From: Protopterus annectens
Lineage: Eukaryota > Chordata > Ceratodontiformes > Protopteridae
Direction of reading: 5' to 3'
DNA length: 64,000 nt
NCBI RefSeq assembly: GCF_019279795.1
Contig: NC_056745.1
Location: 504,627,750-504,691,749, forward strand
Part shown: positions 42,086-51,753 of the stretch, piece by piece
Layout: each line of letters starts with the position of its first letter
Position numbering within the stretch: position 1 is the stretch's first letter
Notes under the pieces: generated by a model
Database searches by the model: none
Told to the model about the DNA's origin: nothing
What the model saw: the letters and a program-made list of their open reading frames with translations, nothing else
Translations under genes and position numbers: made by a program

Positions 42086-42677
42086 TGGCTGAAAATTTTT
42101 GCCGCCACACTCTGATTAAGAGACCACTCGTGAGGACGGAGGATGCATCTGCTTAACCTGTCCGCAATCACGTTGGAGCTCCCCAGGATATGCATTGCGA
42201 TCAGAAAGCTGTTGGAAGCTATCGCCCAATGCCAGACTCTCATGGCTTCGTGACATAGGGGGTAGGATTTGGTCCCTCCTTGTTTATGTACCAGACCACA
42301 GACATGTTGTCCGACTGGGTAGCAATCGTTCCAGATGGAAGGAGCGGATGGAAATCTTGCAATGCCAATAGCACCGCTCTTAACTCCAGGACATTGATAT
42401 GCAAGTTGACATCTACGTTGGACCACGTGTGCCTTGGACTGACTTTCCCTGGAAGTGGCCCCCCACCCCATCAGGGAAGCGTCCGTGGTCACCGTGGCGC
42501 TGGGTTGGGGAGCCTGGAAGGGGCAACACCAAATATTTTCATCTGTACCCATCCACCAGAGGAGATCTTGTTTCCAAGTGTTGGTGATGAGAATCTGTGA
42601 GCTCAGGGGGTGAAGATTGGATATCCACTGGGACTGAAGGAGGATAGCTGCAGTCACAGACCCCAGAGCCTGGAGAA
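41725..42677 (-). pseudogene. E4 RT thumb, RNase H and Dam-like domain
   Basis: A long open frame. It begins after the E5 border with LQALGSVTAAILLQSQ (RT thumb), then WWMGTDENI, TVTTDASLMGWGA (RNase H start), VHKQGGTKSYPLC, NVIADRLSRC, CCDLFVSLTNTKCSSYF and ALIHSWPTGLLCAYPPIPLI, ending near ILIAPFWPRQVWFPFL. The DLF...AYPPIPLI series fits the Dam-like methyltransferase of DIRS elements. The frame runs on about 360 bp into the start of YR in another frame. Confidence 0.7.
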
Positions 42678-43063
42678 AGTACAGTTTTGTACCTACCATA
42701 AATGTAGATGTCCGATAGACATGCAACTGCAGTCATAACATGTGGGTTGTCCTGCCTCAGGCAGCCCTCGGTCGGCCGGATTCCAAAGTCTGGGTCCGAC
42801 GTCGGCTGATGTCGCATTTCTCTCCGACGTCAGAGTGGCTGGAGTACATAAGCATCAGCCGACGCCATTTTCTTCAGTGTTTCTTGCCCCAGATGCCAGG
42901 TGCCCTCTAAGGAAGGCTGTAATCAAATTTGAAGACAAAAACAGGATTCCAAACAAATAAATGAGCAATAAAACAAATACACCATAACAGATATCCCCAG
43001 CTAAGAGTAACAGGGATAGGAGTGGACCCTAGGCATAGAGGGGTATGGAGGGAGGGAAAATCC

Positions 43064-43160
43064 GACTGCAGTTGCATGTCTATCGGACATCTACATTTAT
43101 GGTAGGTACAAAACTGTACTATGTCCTTCAAGAATGCAACTGCAGTCATAACATGTGGGT
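43064..43160. repeat. E5 internal complementary region
   Basis: 43,064-43,120 is an exact-looking inverted copy of the left end 42,678-42,734; 43,121-43,160 is that of the right end 53,821-53,860. The element-specific bases (GATAGACATGCAACTG) are preserved in both arms. Confidence 0.8.
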
Positions 43161-43195
43161 AGAATACCATAGCTTAGCTGGGGAGGAGGTATGCA

Positions 43196-43664
43196 CTAGG
43201 AAAGAGATGGTGTGGCAATCAAACCCTGCAGGACTGCCGAAGCAAAGCCTGCTCTGGATCTGGAATATAGAGGGAGATTGTAGTGTTTGGAGAATGTATG
43301 CACGGAGCTCCATGTAGCAGCTTCTAGAATGTCCTTGGTAGGCACCCTCTTAAAAATGCTGTAGAGGTGGCTGTAGCTCTGGTGGAATGCGGTCTGACAT
43401 TGGCTGGAACAGTCTTTCCATGAAAGGAATAACAGAATCTGATGCAATATCCAATCCATTTAGAAATAGTCTGTTTTGAAATTGCTTTTCCTTGGACTGC
43501 AGGGGCGTAAGCTACAAAAAGTTGTTCAGACTTCCTACTGGCCTTGGTTCTGTCCAGGTAGTATCGAAGTTGTCTGTGAATGTCCAAGGTATGCAAAAGT
43601 CTTTCCCCCTTATTCTCAGGATTGGGGAAGAAAGCAGGCAGATGAATGGCTTGATTTAGAGAAA
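43196..43664 (-). pseudogene. E5 tyrosine recombinase, C-terminal half
   Basis: SLNQAIHLPAFFPN, GERLLHTLDIHRQLRYYLD, SKQTISKWIGYC, VRPHSTRATATSTAFLRG, then after a one-base shift TKDILEAATWSSVHTFSKHY. H-x-x-R and the nucleophile Tyr are intact. The upstream half lies at 49,283-49,900; joining across E6 gives VVSRVSLNQA without gain or loss. Confidence 0.75.
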
Positions 43665-43799
43665 AGTACAGTTTTGTACCTACCATAAATGTAGATGTCC
43701 GAACAGGAATGCATCTGCAGTCCTTACAAATGGGTTGTCCTGTCGTCAGGCAGCCCTTCGGTCGGCCGGATTCCAAAGTCTGGGTCTGGCCAGGGCTGG

Positions 43800-43890
43800 T
43801 GTCGCACTTCACCCGACGTCATAGCTGCAGTTCTTCGGGTATAAAGGCATCAGCCGATGCCATTTTCCTCAGTGTTTCTTGCCCCAGATG
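43800..43890 (+). promoter_or_regulatory. TATA box in the E6 3' ITR
   Basis: GGGTATAAAGGCAT at 43,838-43,851 with a CCGACGTCAT site about 20 bp upstream (43,813). The inverted counterpart in the 5' ITR (TATA at about 49,131-49,142 on the minus strand) is placed to drive Gag. A TATA promoter in both terminal repeats is predicted from sequence only. Confidence 0.5.
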
Positions 43891-44081
43891 CCAGTTGCCC
43901 TCTTGGATAGCTAAATTTTGGATAAATGCCAATGTTTCCAAATAGTAGAAGGCAAACACAAAAAATAAGCATGTATGTACATATATACAAACAAATACAC
44001 CATAAGAGATCCCCCCCAGCTAGCTATTAGATGGGCAAATACCCTAGGAATACCACAGAGGGAAGGAGGGTGGGTAATCCT

Positions 44082-44178
44082 GACTGCAGATGCATTCCTG
44101 TTCGGACATCTACATTTATGGTAGGTACAAAACTGTACTATGTCCTTCAAGGATGCATCTGCAGTCCTTACAAATGGG
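44082..44178. repeat. E6 internal complementary region
   Basis: 44,082-44,139 is the inverted copy of 43,665-43,722 (58 bp); 44,140-44,178 that of the right end 49,244-49,282. The halves abut exactly, giving the sequence of a joined right and left end. Confidence 0.85.
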
Positions 44179-44218
44179 TAGAATACCATAGCCAAACTAG
44201 GGGAGGGGCAAGAAGAAA

Positions 44219-45724
44219 TTATGGTGTAGTTAGGATCCCTTGCAAAACAGCAGTGGCAAACCCTGCTCGGGATCTAGAGTATAAAGGTAAGTTATAATGC
44301 TTGGCAAATGTATGCACGGAGGTCCAAGTAGCAGCCTCTATAATGTCCTTGGTAGCCACTCCTCGTAAGAAAGCTGTGGTAGTGGCTGTAGCCCTTGTAG
44401 AATGAGGCCTTATGTTCTGTGGAGTTTGCTTTCCATGGTAGGAGTAACAGAATCTGATGCAATATCCTATCCACTTGGAGATTGTCCGTTTTGAAATTGC
44501 TTTTCCTTCCCTTCCTGTTGCATATGCTACCAGAAGCTGGTCAGTTTTTCTATTGCCCTTGGTTCTGTCCAGGTAGTAGCGCAACTGTCTATGTACATCC
44601 AAAGTATGCAGCAGTCTTTCCCCCCTGTTCTGTGGATTGGGGAAGAAGGTAGGTAGGTGGATAGCCTGGTTTAAAGACACTCTGGATACCACCTTAGGCA
44701 TAAATGTAGGATTTGTTCTCATGGACACTCTATCTTGATGGAAGATTAGGAAGGGTTGTACTGCCATTAAAGCCTGTAGCTCAGAAACCCTTCTTGCGGA
44801 GGTGATTGCCAGCAGAAAAGCAGTTTTCCAGGATAGGTGTTGAAGATCTGCTGCTGCTGCTGGTTCAAAAGGGGGGAGTGTCAATTTTTCTAGCACAAAG
44901 TTCAAGTCCCATGCTGGTAATGGTGGTTTCCTAGGAGGTTTTACATTTTTAATTCCTCTCAGAAACTGCCTGAGTAGAGGATGCGAGAAGACAGGGGGAT
45001 CGAAGCTGTATTCTGCAGAAATAGCTGATGCATGTATCTTGATGGAGGAATAGGACAGGCCTGTATGGAAAAGCTCTGCCAAATACTCCAGGATGTTGGC
45101 AATGTCTACCTTTGACACATCTTTTCCCCTTTCAGTACTCCAAATGAGAAACCTTTTCCATTTTCCTGCATAGTTCCTTCTTGTTGAGGGTCTGCGGGCC
45201 TCAAGGATAATGTCTTTAACCCTTTGGGATAAATCTGGGTTAGTTGCTCTTATGTAATGTTCCAGGCAGTCAGCTGCAGAGTTTTCAGGTTTGGATGCAG
45301 GGTGTTGTAGCTCTGAGTTAACAGCAAAGGAATCAGGGTAGTGTCCACATTTTCCCCGAGATATGCTCCTCAGTAATGGGTACCAATGTTGTCTTGGCCA
45401 GTCTGGAGCTATCAGAATGATCCTTGGACGTTCCTCTTTGATTTTCAATAGCACCTTGTGCATCAAAGGAAGAGGTGGGAATGCATATGCTGTCAGGCCT
45501 TTCCAACTGAAGGATAGAGAGTCCACCTTCCAAGCAAGTGGGTGGTACGTCCTTGTGCAGAATTTCTTGAGCTGGTGATTGAGTGGGGATGCGAATAGGT
45601 CTATTTGTGGCAGTCCCCATTTCTTTGTGATGACCTTGAAGATGTCCGGTGTAGCATCCATTCGTGAGCATCCGAGGTAGTTCTGCTTAATATGTCTGCT
45701 AGGATGTTTTCTTTTCCGGTACAA
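44219..45724 (-). CDS. E6 Dam-like methyltransferase and tyrosine recombinase
   Basis: A 501-residue open frame. N-terminal part: LPQIDLFASPLNHQLKKF, KVDSLSFSWKGLTAYAFPPL and IILIAPDWPRQHWYPLL (Dam-like; AYAFPPL is the presumed NPPY-type motif). YR part from about residue 150: ARRPSTRRNYAGKWKRFLIW (N-terminal DNA-binding part), SARRVSELQALMAV (first Arg), RPHSTRATATTTAF (H-x-x-R), AATWTSVHTFAKHYNLPLYS (Trp and nucleophile Tyr). All YR catalytic residues are present. In E4 and E5 the two domains are in different, overlapping frames; here they are in one frame, probably after an indel. Confidence 0.8.
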   Translation of the reverse strand: MYRKRKHPSRHIKQNYLGCSRMDATPDIFKVITKKWGLPQIDLFASPLNHQLKKFCTRTYHPLAWKVDSLSFSWKGLTAYAFPPLPLMHKVLLKIKEERPRIILIAPDWPRQHWYPLLRSISRGKCGHYPDSFAVNSELQHPASKPENSAADCLEHYIRATNPDLSQRVKDIILEARRPSTRRNYAGKWKRFLIWSTERGKDVSKVDIANILEYLAELFHTGLSYSSIKIHASAISAEYSFDPPVFSHPLLRQFLRGIKNVKPPRKPPLPAWDLNFVLEKLTLPPFEPAAAADLQHLSWKTAFLLAITSARRVSELQALMAVQPFLIFHQDRVSMRTNPTFMPKVVSRVSLNQAIHLPTFFPNPQNRGERLLHTLDVHRQLRYYLDRTKGNRKTDQLLVAYATGREGKAISKRTISKWIGYCIRFCYSYHGKQTPQNIRPHSTRATATTTAFLRGVATKDIIEAATWTSVHTFAKHYNLPLYSRSRAGFATAVLQGILTTP

Positions 45725-46020
45725 AAATTGCTTGTAACTGAATGTTGTAGCTCAGAGCCATATTCCATAGGTCCAGTGCCATCCGGCATAGAGGGTATGA
45801 ATGAGTGCCTCCCTGTTTGTTGATGTACCACATGACTGTGGTGTTGTCTGTCCTTATCATCAACTGCCCTTCTTGGAGGAATGGTCTGAAATTCTGGATT
45901 GCTAGTTTGACTGCCAGCATTTCCTTTTGATTTATGTGCAGGTGCAGCTGATCTGGAGTCCATAAGCCTTGTATGCACTTGTCCAGCATGTGGGCCCCCA
46001 ACCGAGGTCTGAGGCGTCCG
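45700..46020 (-). pseudogene. E6 RNase H region
   Basis: TITTDASDLGWG at the left of the RT frame, then, one frame over, LHLHINQKEMLAV, LMIRTDNTTVMWYINKQGGT and HSYPLCRMALDLW. The first and third Asp-bearing segments of RNase H are recognisable. Frameshifts at about 46,000 (GWG) and about 45,710 (FVPEKK, where other copies read FVPGKxN-LADxLSR) break it. Confidence 0.7.
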
Positions 46021-46885
46021 TTGTGATGGTTTGGCTTGGTTGAATGCTGTGAAAGGGCAAACCTGGGTTTGACTGGCATGCCTGAGCCCACCATAGGAAC
46101 TCTTGTTTCAGGCATGGGATTAGTGGTATTTCGGTTTCTAGGCTGTGCCTGTGTTGAGACCATAAATTCTTCAGGTACCACTGTAGCTTTCTCATATGCA
46201 GTCTGGCATGAGGGACCAGGATTATGCAGGATGCCATGAAGCCCAAGGCCTGCAGTACTTTCCTTGCTGTTAGTTTGTTCTGCTTTGTTAATGCCAAGAA
46301 GTAGAGAGGAAGTTGTTCTTGTTTTTCTGCAGTTAGGAATGCCATCTGTTTTACTGTGTCCAATTCTGCACCTAAGAAGGTTATTCTTTGGGATGGTATC
46401 AGTCTTGATTTTTTTATATTGACTGTATATCCCAGGGCTTGCAGTAAGCGAATGACTCTTTGTAAGTCTTCTGTTAGCTTGTTTTTGTTGTCTGCTTGTA
46501 TCAGGCAGTCGTCCAGGTATGGATATATTTGGATTCCCTGAAGCCTGCAGTGAGCGATTACTGATGCCAGGCATTTCGTGAACACTCTGGGCGCAGTAGA
46601 TAAGCCAAAGGGCAATGCTGAGAATTGATAATGCTCTGATCCTGCAAGAAATCTGAGGTATCTTCTGCAATTTGGTCGTATGGGGACGTGCAGGTATGCC
46701 TCCTTGAGATCTAGAGTCACCAGCCAATACTCCTTGCCCAGCATGGGAAGAAGTTGCTGTAGGGTCAGCATTTTGAATTTTGGAACAATGATGAATGTGT
46801 TTAAAGCGGACAGGTCGAGAATAGGCCTCCAATTTTTCTCTTTTCTTGGTACCAGGAATAGTCTGGAGTAAAATCCCTTTTCCTT
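45932..46885 (-). pseudogene. E6 reverse transcriptase
   Basis: Open from about 46,885 to 45,932. GFYSRLFLVPRKEKNWRPIL (finger), LVTLDLKEAYLHVPI (motif A), YQFSALPFGLSTAPRVFTKC (motif B), IYPYLDDCLIQAD (motif C, YLDD codons at about 46,508-46,519), LLQALGYTVNIKKSRL and the thumb LQALGFMASCIILVPHARLH. The part before it is in the Gag-linked frame; a one-base difference in the GGAAAAGGGATTTT run near 46,880 shifts the frame. Confidence 0.78.
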
Positions 46886-47079
46886 GTTCCATAGATGGCA
46901 CCCTTTCCACAGCTCTCATCTTTACTAATTGAGCTATTTGTTTTAGAGCTTTTGTCTTTTGATTTGGTGGTAGGTTTGGCATTCCTCTTTTTCCTGGTAA
47001 AGTATGGAAATGAAACCTGTAGCCTTGGTCTATAGTTTGCAAAATCCACTTGTCTCTTGTGATGTAGTGCCATTTTTTT

Positions 47080-48962
47080 GAAAATAAGGCTAACTTTCCG
47101 CCTAAGGGTGCTGCTATTTGTTCCCTGGTAGGCGGTGTCAGAGCCAAGTCACTGTGATTGTCCTGTTGCAGTGGTAGTAGTTGTGTCTGTGCCTCGCTGG
47201 TTGTTACCTTGCCACTGGCGTCCCCTGTAGGCACCTCCTCTGGATTGATTTCTGCCTCTTGAACGCCTATTCCTGCCTCTCTGAGTTTTAGAGGAGTCTG
47301 GAAAGGACCAATTTTGGAAGGCCAGTTCCTGCTAAACCTTGGAGGCTGAACCTGTAAGAAATCTTTCACTGTTTGTACAGATTTTGCCTTCTCTTCCATT
47401 TTCTTCAGTACCTGTTGAGCAGGAGAACCAAATAAACTGACCTTATCCATAGGAGCATCTAATAGTTTTGCTTTAACATGATCCGGCAAGACCTGTTCTT
47501 TCAACCATGCATGCCTTCTTATAACTGTGCCAGTCATGGCTGATCTAAAGGAAGCCTCCAGTGCATCATAGCCACATTTTAAAGAATGGTTACTAACCTG
47601 CTGAATGTTATGCACCATTTCTAGAACATATTTCTTATCTAAAGAATCATCAGAGGACAATTTCTTAGTTAACTGATCAAGCATAAACTCCTGGTATTGG
47701 ATCATATGAAACTGACAGTTCAATGCCCTAGCTGAGAGAGTAGCAGAGGTGTATACTTTTTTACCCCATCTCTCTAAGGACCTGGATTCCCTTTCAGAAG
47801 GGAGAGGGTTTTTAACTGAGGTCGAAGCTACTGCCTTAGGCCCCTGGGAGATAGTCTCGGGATCTGCAAAAGGAGCCTTGTATAAATGATGATGTGTGTC
47901 CGGGACCCTGTAGAACCTATCGGGCTTAGCAGGGGCTGGAGGCAAAGTATCAGGAGCAGTGCAAGCATCATTAAATGCATCATCTACAACAGGGAGAACT
48001 GGAGGTATAGCTAAAGGCCTATGTTGTTTTAAATGCAAAAAGGTCCTAAGCCTTTTCCTTGAATCTGAGAAATCTTGTCCCTGCCATTGGAATTGCTCTC
48101 TCATGGCATGTAAGGTTTCCCCAAAGGAAAATTCCTCTGGTGGAGAAGCAGAAGGAATCGATTCCTCAGCATCGGAGTCTTCATAAGTAGAAAAAGGAGC
48201 CTCTGGATGGTCTGTATTGTCTGTATCATCAGAAGAATCATCTGAGGACACTGGCTCAGGGGGCTCTGCTCTAGGTCTCTTTTCTGGAGGAGGTTGAGAG
48301 GCCCTGTCTGGATGAGATTGGGATCCCCTTATTAAAAAGATGAGATCCTCTGCCAGAGTGAGCATTTGGGAACTGTAACTGGGCCTGTGAGAGGGTGGCT
48401 TAACAGGCACAGACTTAGAAGTTTTGGCTGCTTTAGCCCTGGCAAAGGCCTTTATGGACATGGCTGCAGGCGGCCTAGCAGCACCACGTGCAGGGGTTGA
48501 AACATCCAAAGGGATGGTGTCCGATAATTCTTGTGAAACCACAGTAGCAGGTTGAATTTCAGAGGCCGATTCAACCTGGTTAGAAGGGGCCTCGGTAGTA
48601 GTCATGGATTCGGCTGAAGATAGAACCGTTTGCTCGGTTTCGGCCGAAACCGAGACACTCACGGTTTGCTTAACCGTGGTTTCGGCCGAAACCGCGGACC
48701 GCGAGTGTCGGTCCTTTTATTTGCGTTTCTTAATAACTTGTGAAGTCGGAGGATCCGACGGCATTATGTACGCAAAATCTGAGCCGAAAAACTGTTCAGC
48801 AAACTCCGACCGACGTCTAAGCGTCCGTCGGTTGAAAGAAGCACAGGATAAACAAGCTGCTACGTCGTGGTCTGGGCCTAAACAAGGTAAGCAGTAAGAG
48901 TGGAAATCTTTATGAGGTATTTGTTTCCCACAAGTTAAACAGTTATTCACTTTTTCTGACAT
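47080..48962 (-). pseudogene. E6 Gag with one stop codon
   Basis: Start ATG at 48,960-48,962. MSEKVNNCLTCGKQIPHKDF, with Cys pairs CLTC, YCLPCLG and CLSC, forms a conserved Cys-rich head of about 45 residues. A single in-frame stop lies at 48,717-48,719 after IKKRK. Then come Ser/Thr/Pro-rich sequence, an acidic box (DSDAEESIPSASPPEEFSF), RPLAIPPVLPVVDDAFNDA, RSLERWGKKVYTSATLSARA and AKSVQTVKDFLQVQPPRFSR. The frame stays open into the pre-RT segment (APLGGKLALFSKKW), so Gag and Pol may be one polyprotein or joined by this copy's indels. Confidence 0.75.
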
Positions 48963-49094
48963 CGGCTGAGGAAAGAAAGAGTCCCCAACGGGGTACTTAG
49001 CTTTTTAGAAGTCTTCGAAGTAGTATTCGGTAGTAGTAATCTCTGGATCTGACCGACCGGCACTTGCGAACAGCTTCTGCTTCTGGCGCCACGC

Positions 49095-49282
49095 GGCAAG
49101 AAAGACTGAGGAAAATGGCGTCGGCTGATGCCTTTATACCCGAAGAACTGCAGCTATGATGTCGGGTGAAGTGCGACACCAGCCGAGGCCAGACCCAGAC
49201 TTTGGAATCCGGCCGACCGAAGGGCTGCCTGACGACATGACAACCCATTTGTAAGGACTGCAGATGCATCCTTGAAGGACAT
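49095..49282 (-). repeat. E6 5' inverted terminal repeat
   Basis: The inverted match of 43,711-43,883 with a few differences, plus the outer 39 bp that match the ICR. It includes the TATA box (minus strand, about 49,131-49,142) and a GGAAAATGGCG-type downstream element conserved in E1, E3 and E5. Confidence 0.8.
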
Positions 49283-50000
49283 CCCTAGATACCACCTTTG
49301 GCATAAAAGTAGGGTTCGTCCTTAATGAAACCCTGTCTCTGTGGAAAATAATAAAGGGTGGTATTGCCATTAGGGCCTGTAGCTCCGAAACCCTTCTTGC
49401 TGAGGTAATTGCCAACAGGAAAGCGGTCTTCCATGAGAGAAATTGCAAGTCAACTGAAGCTGCTGGCTCAAAAGGAGGTAGAGTCAGTTTTTCTAAGACA
49501 AAATTGAGGTCCCAGGCTGGCACTGGGGCCTTTCTTGGTGGCTTAATGTTCTTGATTCCCCTGAGGAATTGTCTTAGTAAGGGGTGAGAGAAAACAGGAG
49601 GATCAGTGTTGTATCAAGCTGAAATAGCAGATGCATGTATCTTTATGGAAGAATATGAGAGGCCGTTCTTTAACATATCTGCCAAATATTCCAAGATAAG
49701 TGGGATGTTCAGCAATGAAGCATCATGTCCCTTGCTGGTATTCCAATTGCTGTATCTTTTCCACTTTGCTAAGTAAACCTTTCTGGTGGATGGTCTTCGA
49801 GCCTCTGTTAGTATCCGCTGAACTTCCTTGGAGAGAGATAAGCTGAAGTTATTTATGGGATCTCCCAAGCTGTTAGCTGCAGTGTCTGAAGGTTTGGATG
49901 CAGTGTTTCGAAATTGTGTTGAGTCAAAAGTAGAGGCCACTGAGGGAGGGCCCACCTCCTGGTGTGACATATGCTCCGTAGTAGTGGGTACCAGTGTTGT
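49283..50000 (-). pseudogene. E5 tyrosine recombinase, N-terminal half
   Basis: EARRPSTRKVYLAKWKRYSN and YSSIKIHASAISA lead to a TGA stop at 49,614-49,616, where relatives have His (SAHYN). After it the same frame continues with PAWDLNFVLEKLTLPPFEPA, SARRVSELQALMAI and TFMPKVVSR up to the E6 border. The stop is the only break in this half. Confidence 0.72.
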
Positions 50001-50720
50001 CTTGGCCAATCCGGAGCTATTATGATTCCCTTGGGCTTCTCTGATTTGATCTTTAGTAATACTGAGGTCATCAGTGGCAGAGGTGGGAATGCATAGATTG
50101 CTAGGGAGTTCCAGTTGAATGAGAGGGCATCTATTTTCCAAGCTTTTGGATGGTATGTCCTTGTGCAAAATTTTGGTAGAAGATGGTTGAGGTGAGAGGC
50201 AAATAGGTCCACTTCTGGCTTGCCCCATGTCGAAGTGAGTTGTCTGAAGGCCTTCGGATGTAACCTCCACTCGTGTGGACCTGTGAAATTCCTGCTTAGG
50301 CTGTCCGCCAACACATTGTCTTTTCCTGGAACAAACTGGGATTGTAACTGGATGTTTAGGCTCAGTGATTTCTCCCAAAGCTGCATTGTCAGTCTGCAAA
50401 GGGGGTAAGAGTGGGTGCCCCCCTGCTTGTTTATGTACCACATCACAGTGGTGTTGTCTGTCCATATCATTAAATGGCCTTGCTGGAGTTGGTGTTGAAA
50501 AGCCTCAATGGTATGCATTACTGCCAGCATTTCCTTTTGGTTTATATGCAGATGTGTTTCCTTTGGAGACCATTGTCCTTGTATACACCTGCCTTCCATG
50601 TGCGCCCCCCATCCAAGGTCTGAGGCGTCTGTAGTCATGGTCTGTGTTATCTGTGGTTTTTTGAATGACATACCTGTGTTTTCCTGGCTCACCGAGGCCC
50701 ACCATAGGAATTCCTTTTGT
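49853..50720 (-). CDS. E5 RNase H and Dam-like methyltransferase
   Basis: An open frame carrying TTDASDLGWGAHM, INQKEMLAVMHT, LMIWTDNTTVMWYINKQGGT and NVLADSLSRNF (RNase H), then KPEVDLFASHLNHLLPKF, ALSFNWNSLAIYAFPPLPLM and IIIAPDWPRQHWYPLL (Dam-like). It ends at a stop at 49,853, about 150 bp past the start of the YR domain in another frame. This overlap also occurs in E4. The RT immediately upstream is one frame over, through a shift near 50,700. Confidence 0.75.
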
Positions 50721-51730
50721 AGGCATGGAATGAGTGGTATGATTGTCTCCAAGTTGTTGCTGTGTTGAGACCAAATGCTTTTAGGTACCATTGAAGCTTT
50801 CTCATGTGTAGTTTTGCTAATGGAACCAGTAGAATGCAGGATGTCATGTAACCCAGGGCCTGTAGGAATCTCCTTGCAGTCATCTGGGTGAGTTTTGCTA
50901 AACCTTTGAAGTAATGAGTTAACTTCTCTTGCTTGTCTTCTGTCAGGTAAGCCATCTGAGAGGCTGTGTCTAGTTTGGCTCCTAAGAAGATTATTTGCTG
51001 GGATGGCTGCAGTCTTGACTTTTGGAAGTTGACTGTGTATCCCAGAGCTTGAAGTAATCGTATGACATAATCCAGGTTTTTTGTCAACATCAATTTGTCG
51101 TCCGCTTGTATGAGGCAGTCGTCCAGGTACGGGTAAATTTGTATACCCTGGAGCCTGCAATGAGCAATTACTGAAGCCAGGCATTTTGTAAATACTCTGG
51201 ATGCAGTAGATAAGCCAAATGGCAATGCTGAGAATTGATAATGCTCTGGCCCTGCAAGAAATCTGAGGTATCTTCTGCAGCTGTGTCTGATAGGGACATG
51301 CAGGTATGCCTCCTTGAGGTCCAGAGTAATCAGCCACGACTCCTTGCCCAGCATGGGAAGGAGTTGCTGTAGAGTCAGCATTTTGAACTTTGGTACTATG
51401 AGAAAGGTGTTTAATGCGGACAAGTCCAGTATTGGTCTCCATTGAGATTCTTTTCTTGGAACAAGGAACAGTCTTGGGTAAAACCCCTGTTCTTGTTCTT
51501 GTTGTGGAACTCTTTCTATTGCTTTCATTCGAGTCAGCAGAGTGATTTGCTTGATAGCCTCTGCCCTTTGATTTTGTGGTAGGTTTGGCATGCCTTGTTT
51601 TCTTGGTAAGGTATGAAAATGAAACCTGTACCCTCGGTCTATAATGTCCAAAATCCATTTGTCCTTTGTCAGTCTGTGCCAGTTTTCTGCAAACAGAGAT
51701 AATTTCCCAAGGGAGCTTCTAGTTGTTCCC
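50689..51730 (-). CDS. E5 reverse transcriptase
   Basis: A 320-residue frame from MDIIDRGYRFHFHTLP, with GFYPRLFLVPRKESQWRPIL, ITLDLKEAYLHVPIRH (motif A), QFSALPFGLSTASRVFTKCL (motif B) and IYPYLDDCLIQADD (motif C, about 51,117-51,132). The thumb LQALGYMTSCILLVPLAKLH is present. All RT motifs keep their catalytic residues. It ends in a frameshift before the RNase H part. Confidence 0.78.
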
Positions 51731-51753
51731 TGGTAGGCGGTAGTAGAGGAAAG

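Larger units (their letters stand above)
40254..42677 (-). mobile_element. DIRS-like element E4, 3' segment
   Basis: The 3' part of a family-B DIRS-like element inserted in E7 Gag. It contains the 3' ITR (40,254-40,445), the ICR (40,553-40,650), YR, and the RNase H/Dam-like part up to the E5 insertion at 42,677. The matching 5' half is 53,861-57,630. The ITR matches 57,440-57,630 inverted (CCGACTCGGTTC, CACAAGCTTGGTATAAGG, AGTTTTTGGTGCAC). Confidence 0.78.
42678..43664 (-). mobile_element. DIRS-like element E5, 3' segment
   Basis: The 3' end of a family-A element inserted in the RT thumb of E4. Left end AGTACAGTTTTGTACCTACC, 3' ITR with a CGACGTCAG site near 42,827, ICR at 43,064-43,160, and the YR C-terminal half until the E6 insertion at 43,664. 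Continues at 49,283. Confidence 0.82.
43665..49282 (-). mobile_element. DIRS-like element E6 (complete, best preserved)
   Basis: A 5618-bp family-A element inserted in the YR gene of E5. Ends are AGTACAGTTTTGTACC at the left and GAAGGACAT at the right. 5' ITR 49,095-49,282; Gag 48,962 to about 47,150; RT about 47,150-45,960; RNase H and Dam-like 46,000-45,350; YR to 44,219; ICR 44,082-44,178; 3' ITR 43,711-43,890. The innermost of four nested elements. One stop in Gag and about three frameshifts in pol separate it from an intact element. Confidence 0.87.

Noticed and set aside
43700-43900. Direct terminal repeats (LTRs) at the ends of E5 and E6
   Set aside because: The ends are inverted, not direct, and pair with the ICR. 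The repeated look of the left ends at 42,678 and 43,665 comes from one element inserted into a relative.
45699-48662. A 987-residue open frame on the minus strand as one protein
   Set aside because: Its first half is Gag and pre-RT sequence, but from about 46,880 to 46,020 it reads the RT region in the wrong frame (no RT motifs), then regains RNase H. It is a mosaic produced by frameshifts, not one native protein.
49853-51658. A 601-residue open frame as a single RT-RNase H protein of E5
   Set aside because: Its right half overlaps the real RT frame (51,651-50,689) in another phase and carries no RT motif. Only the left part (from about 50,720) is real RNase H/Dam-like coding sequence.
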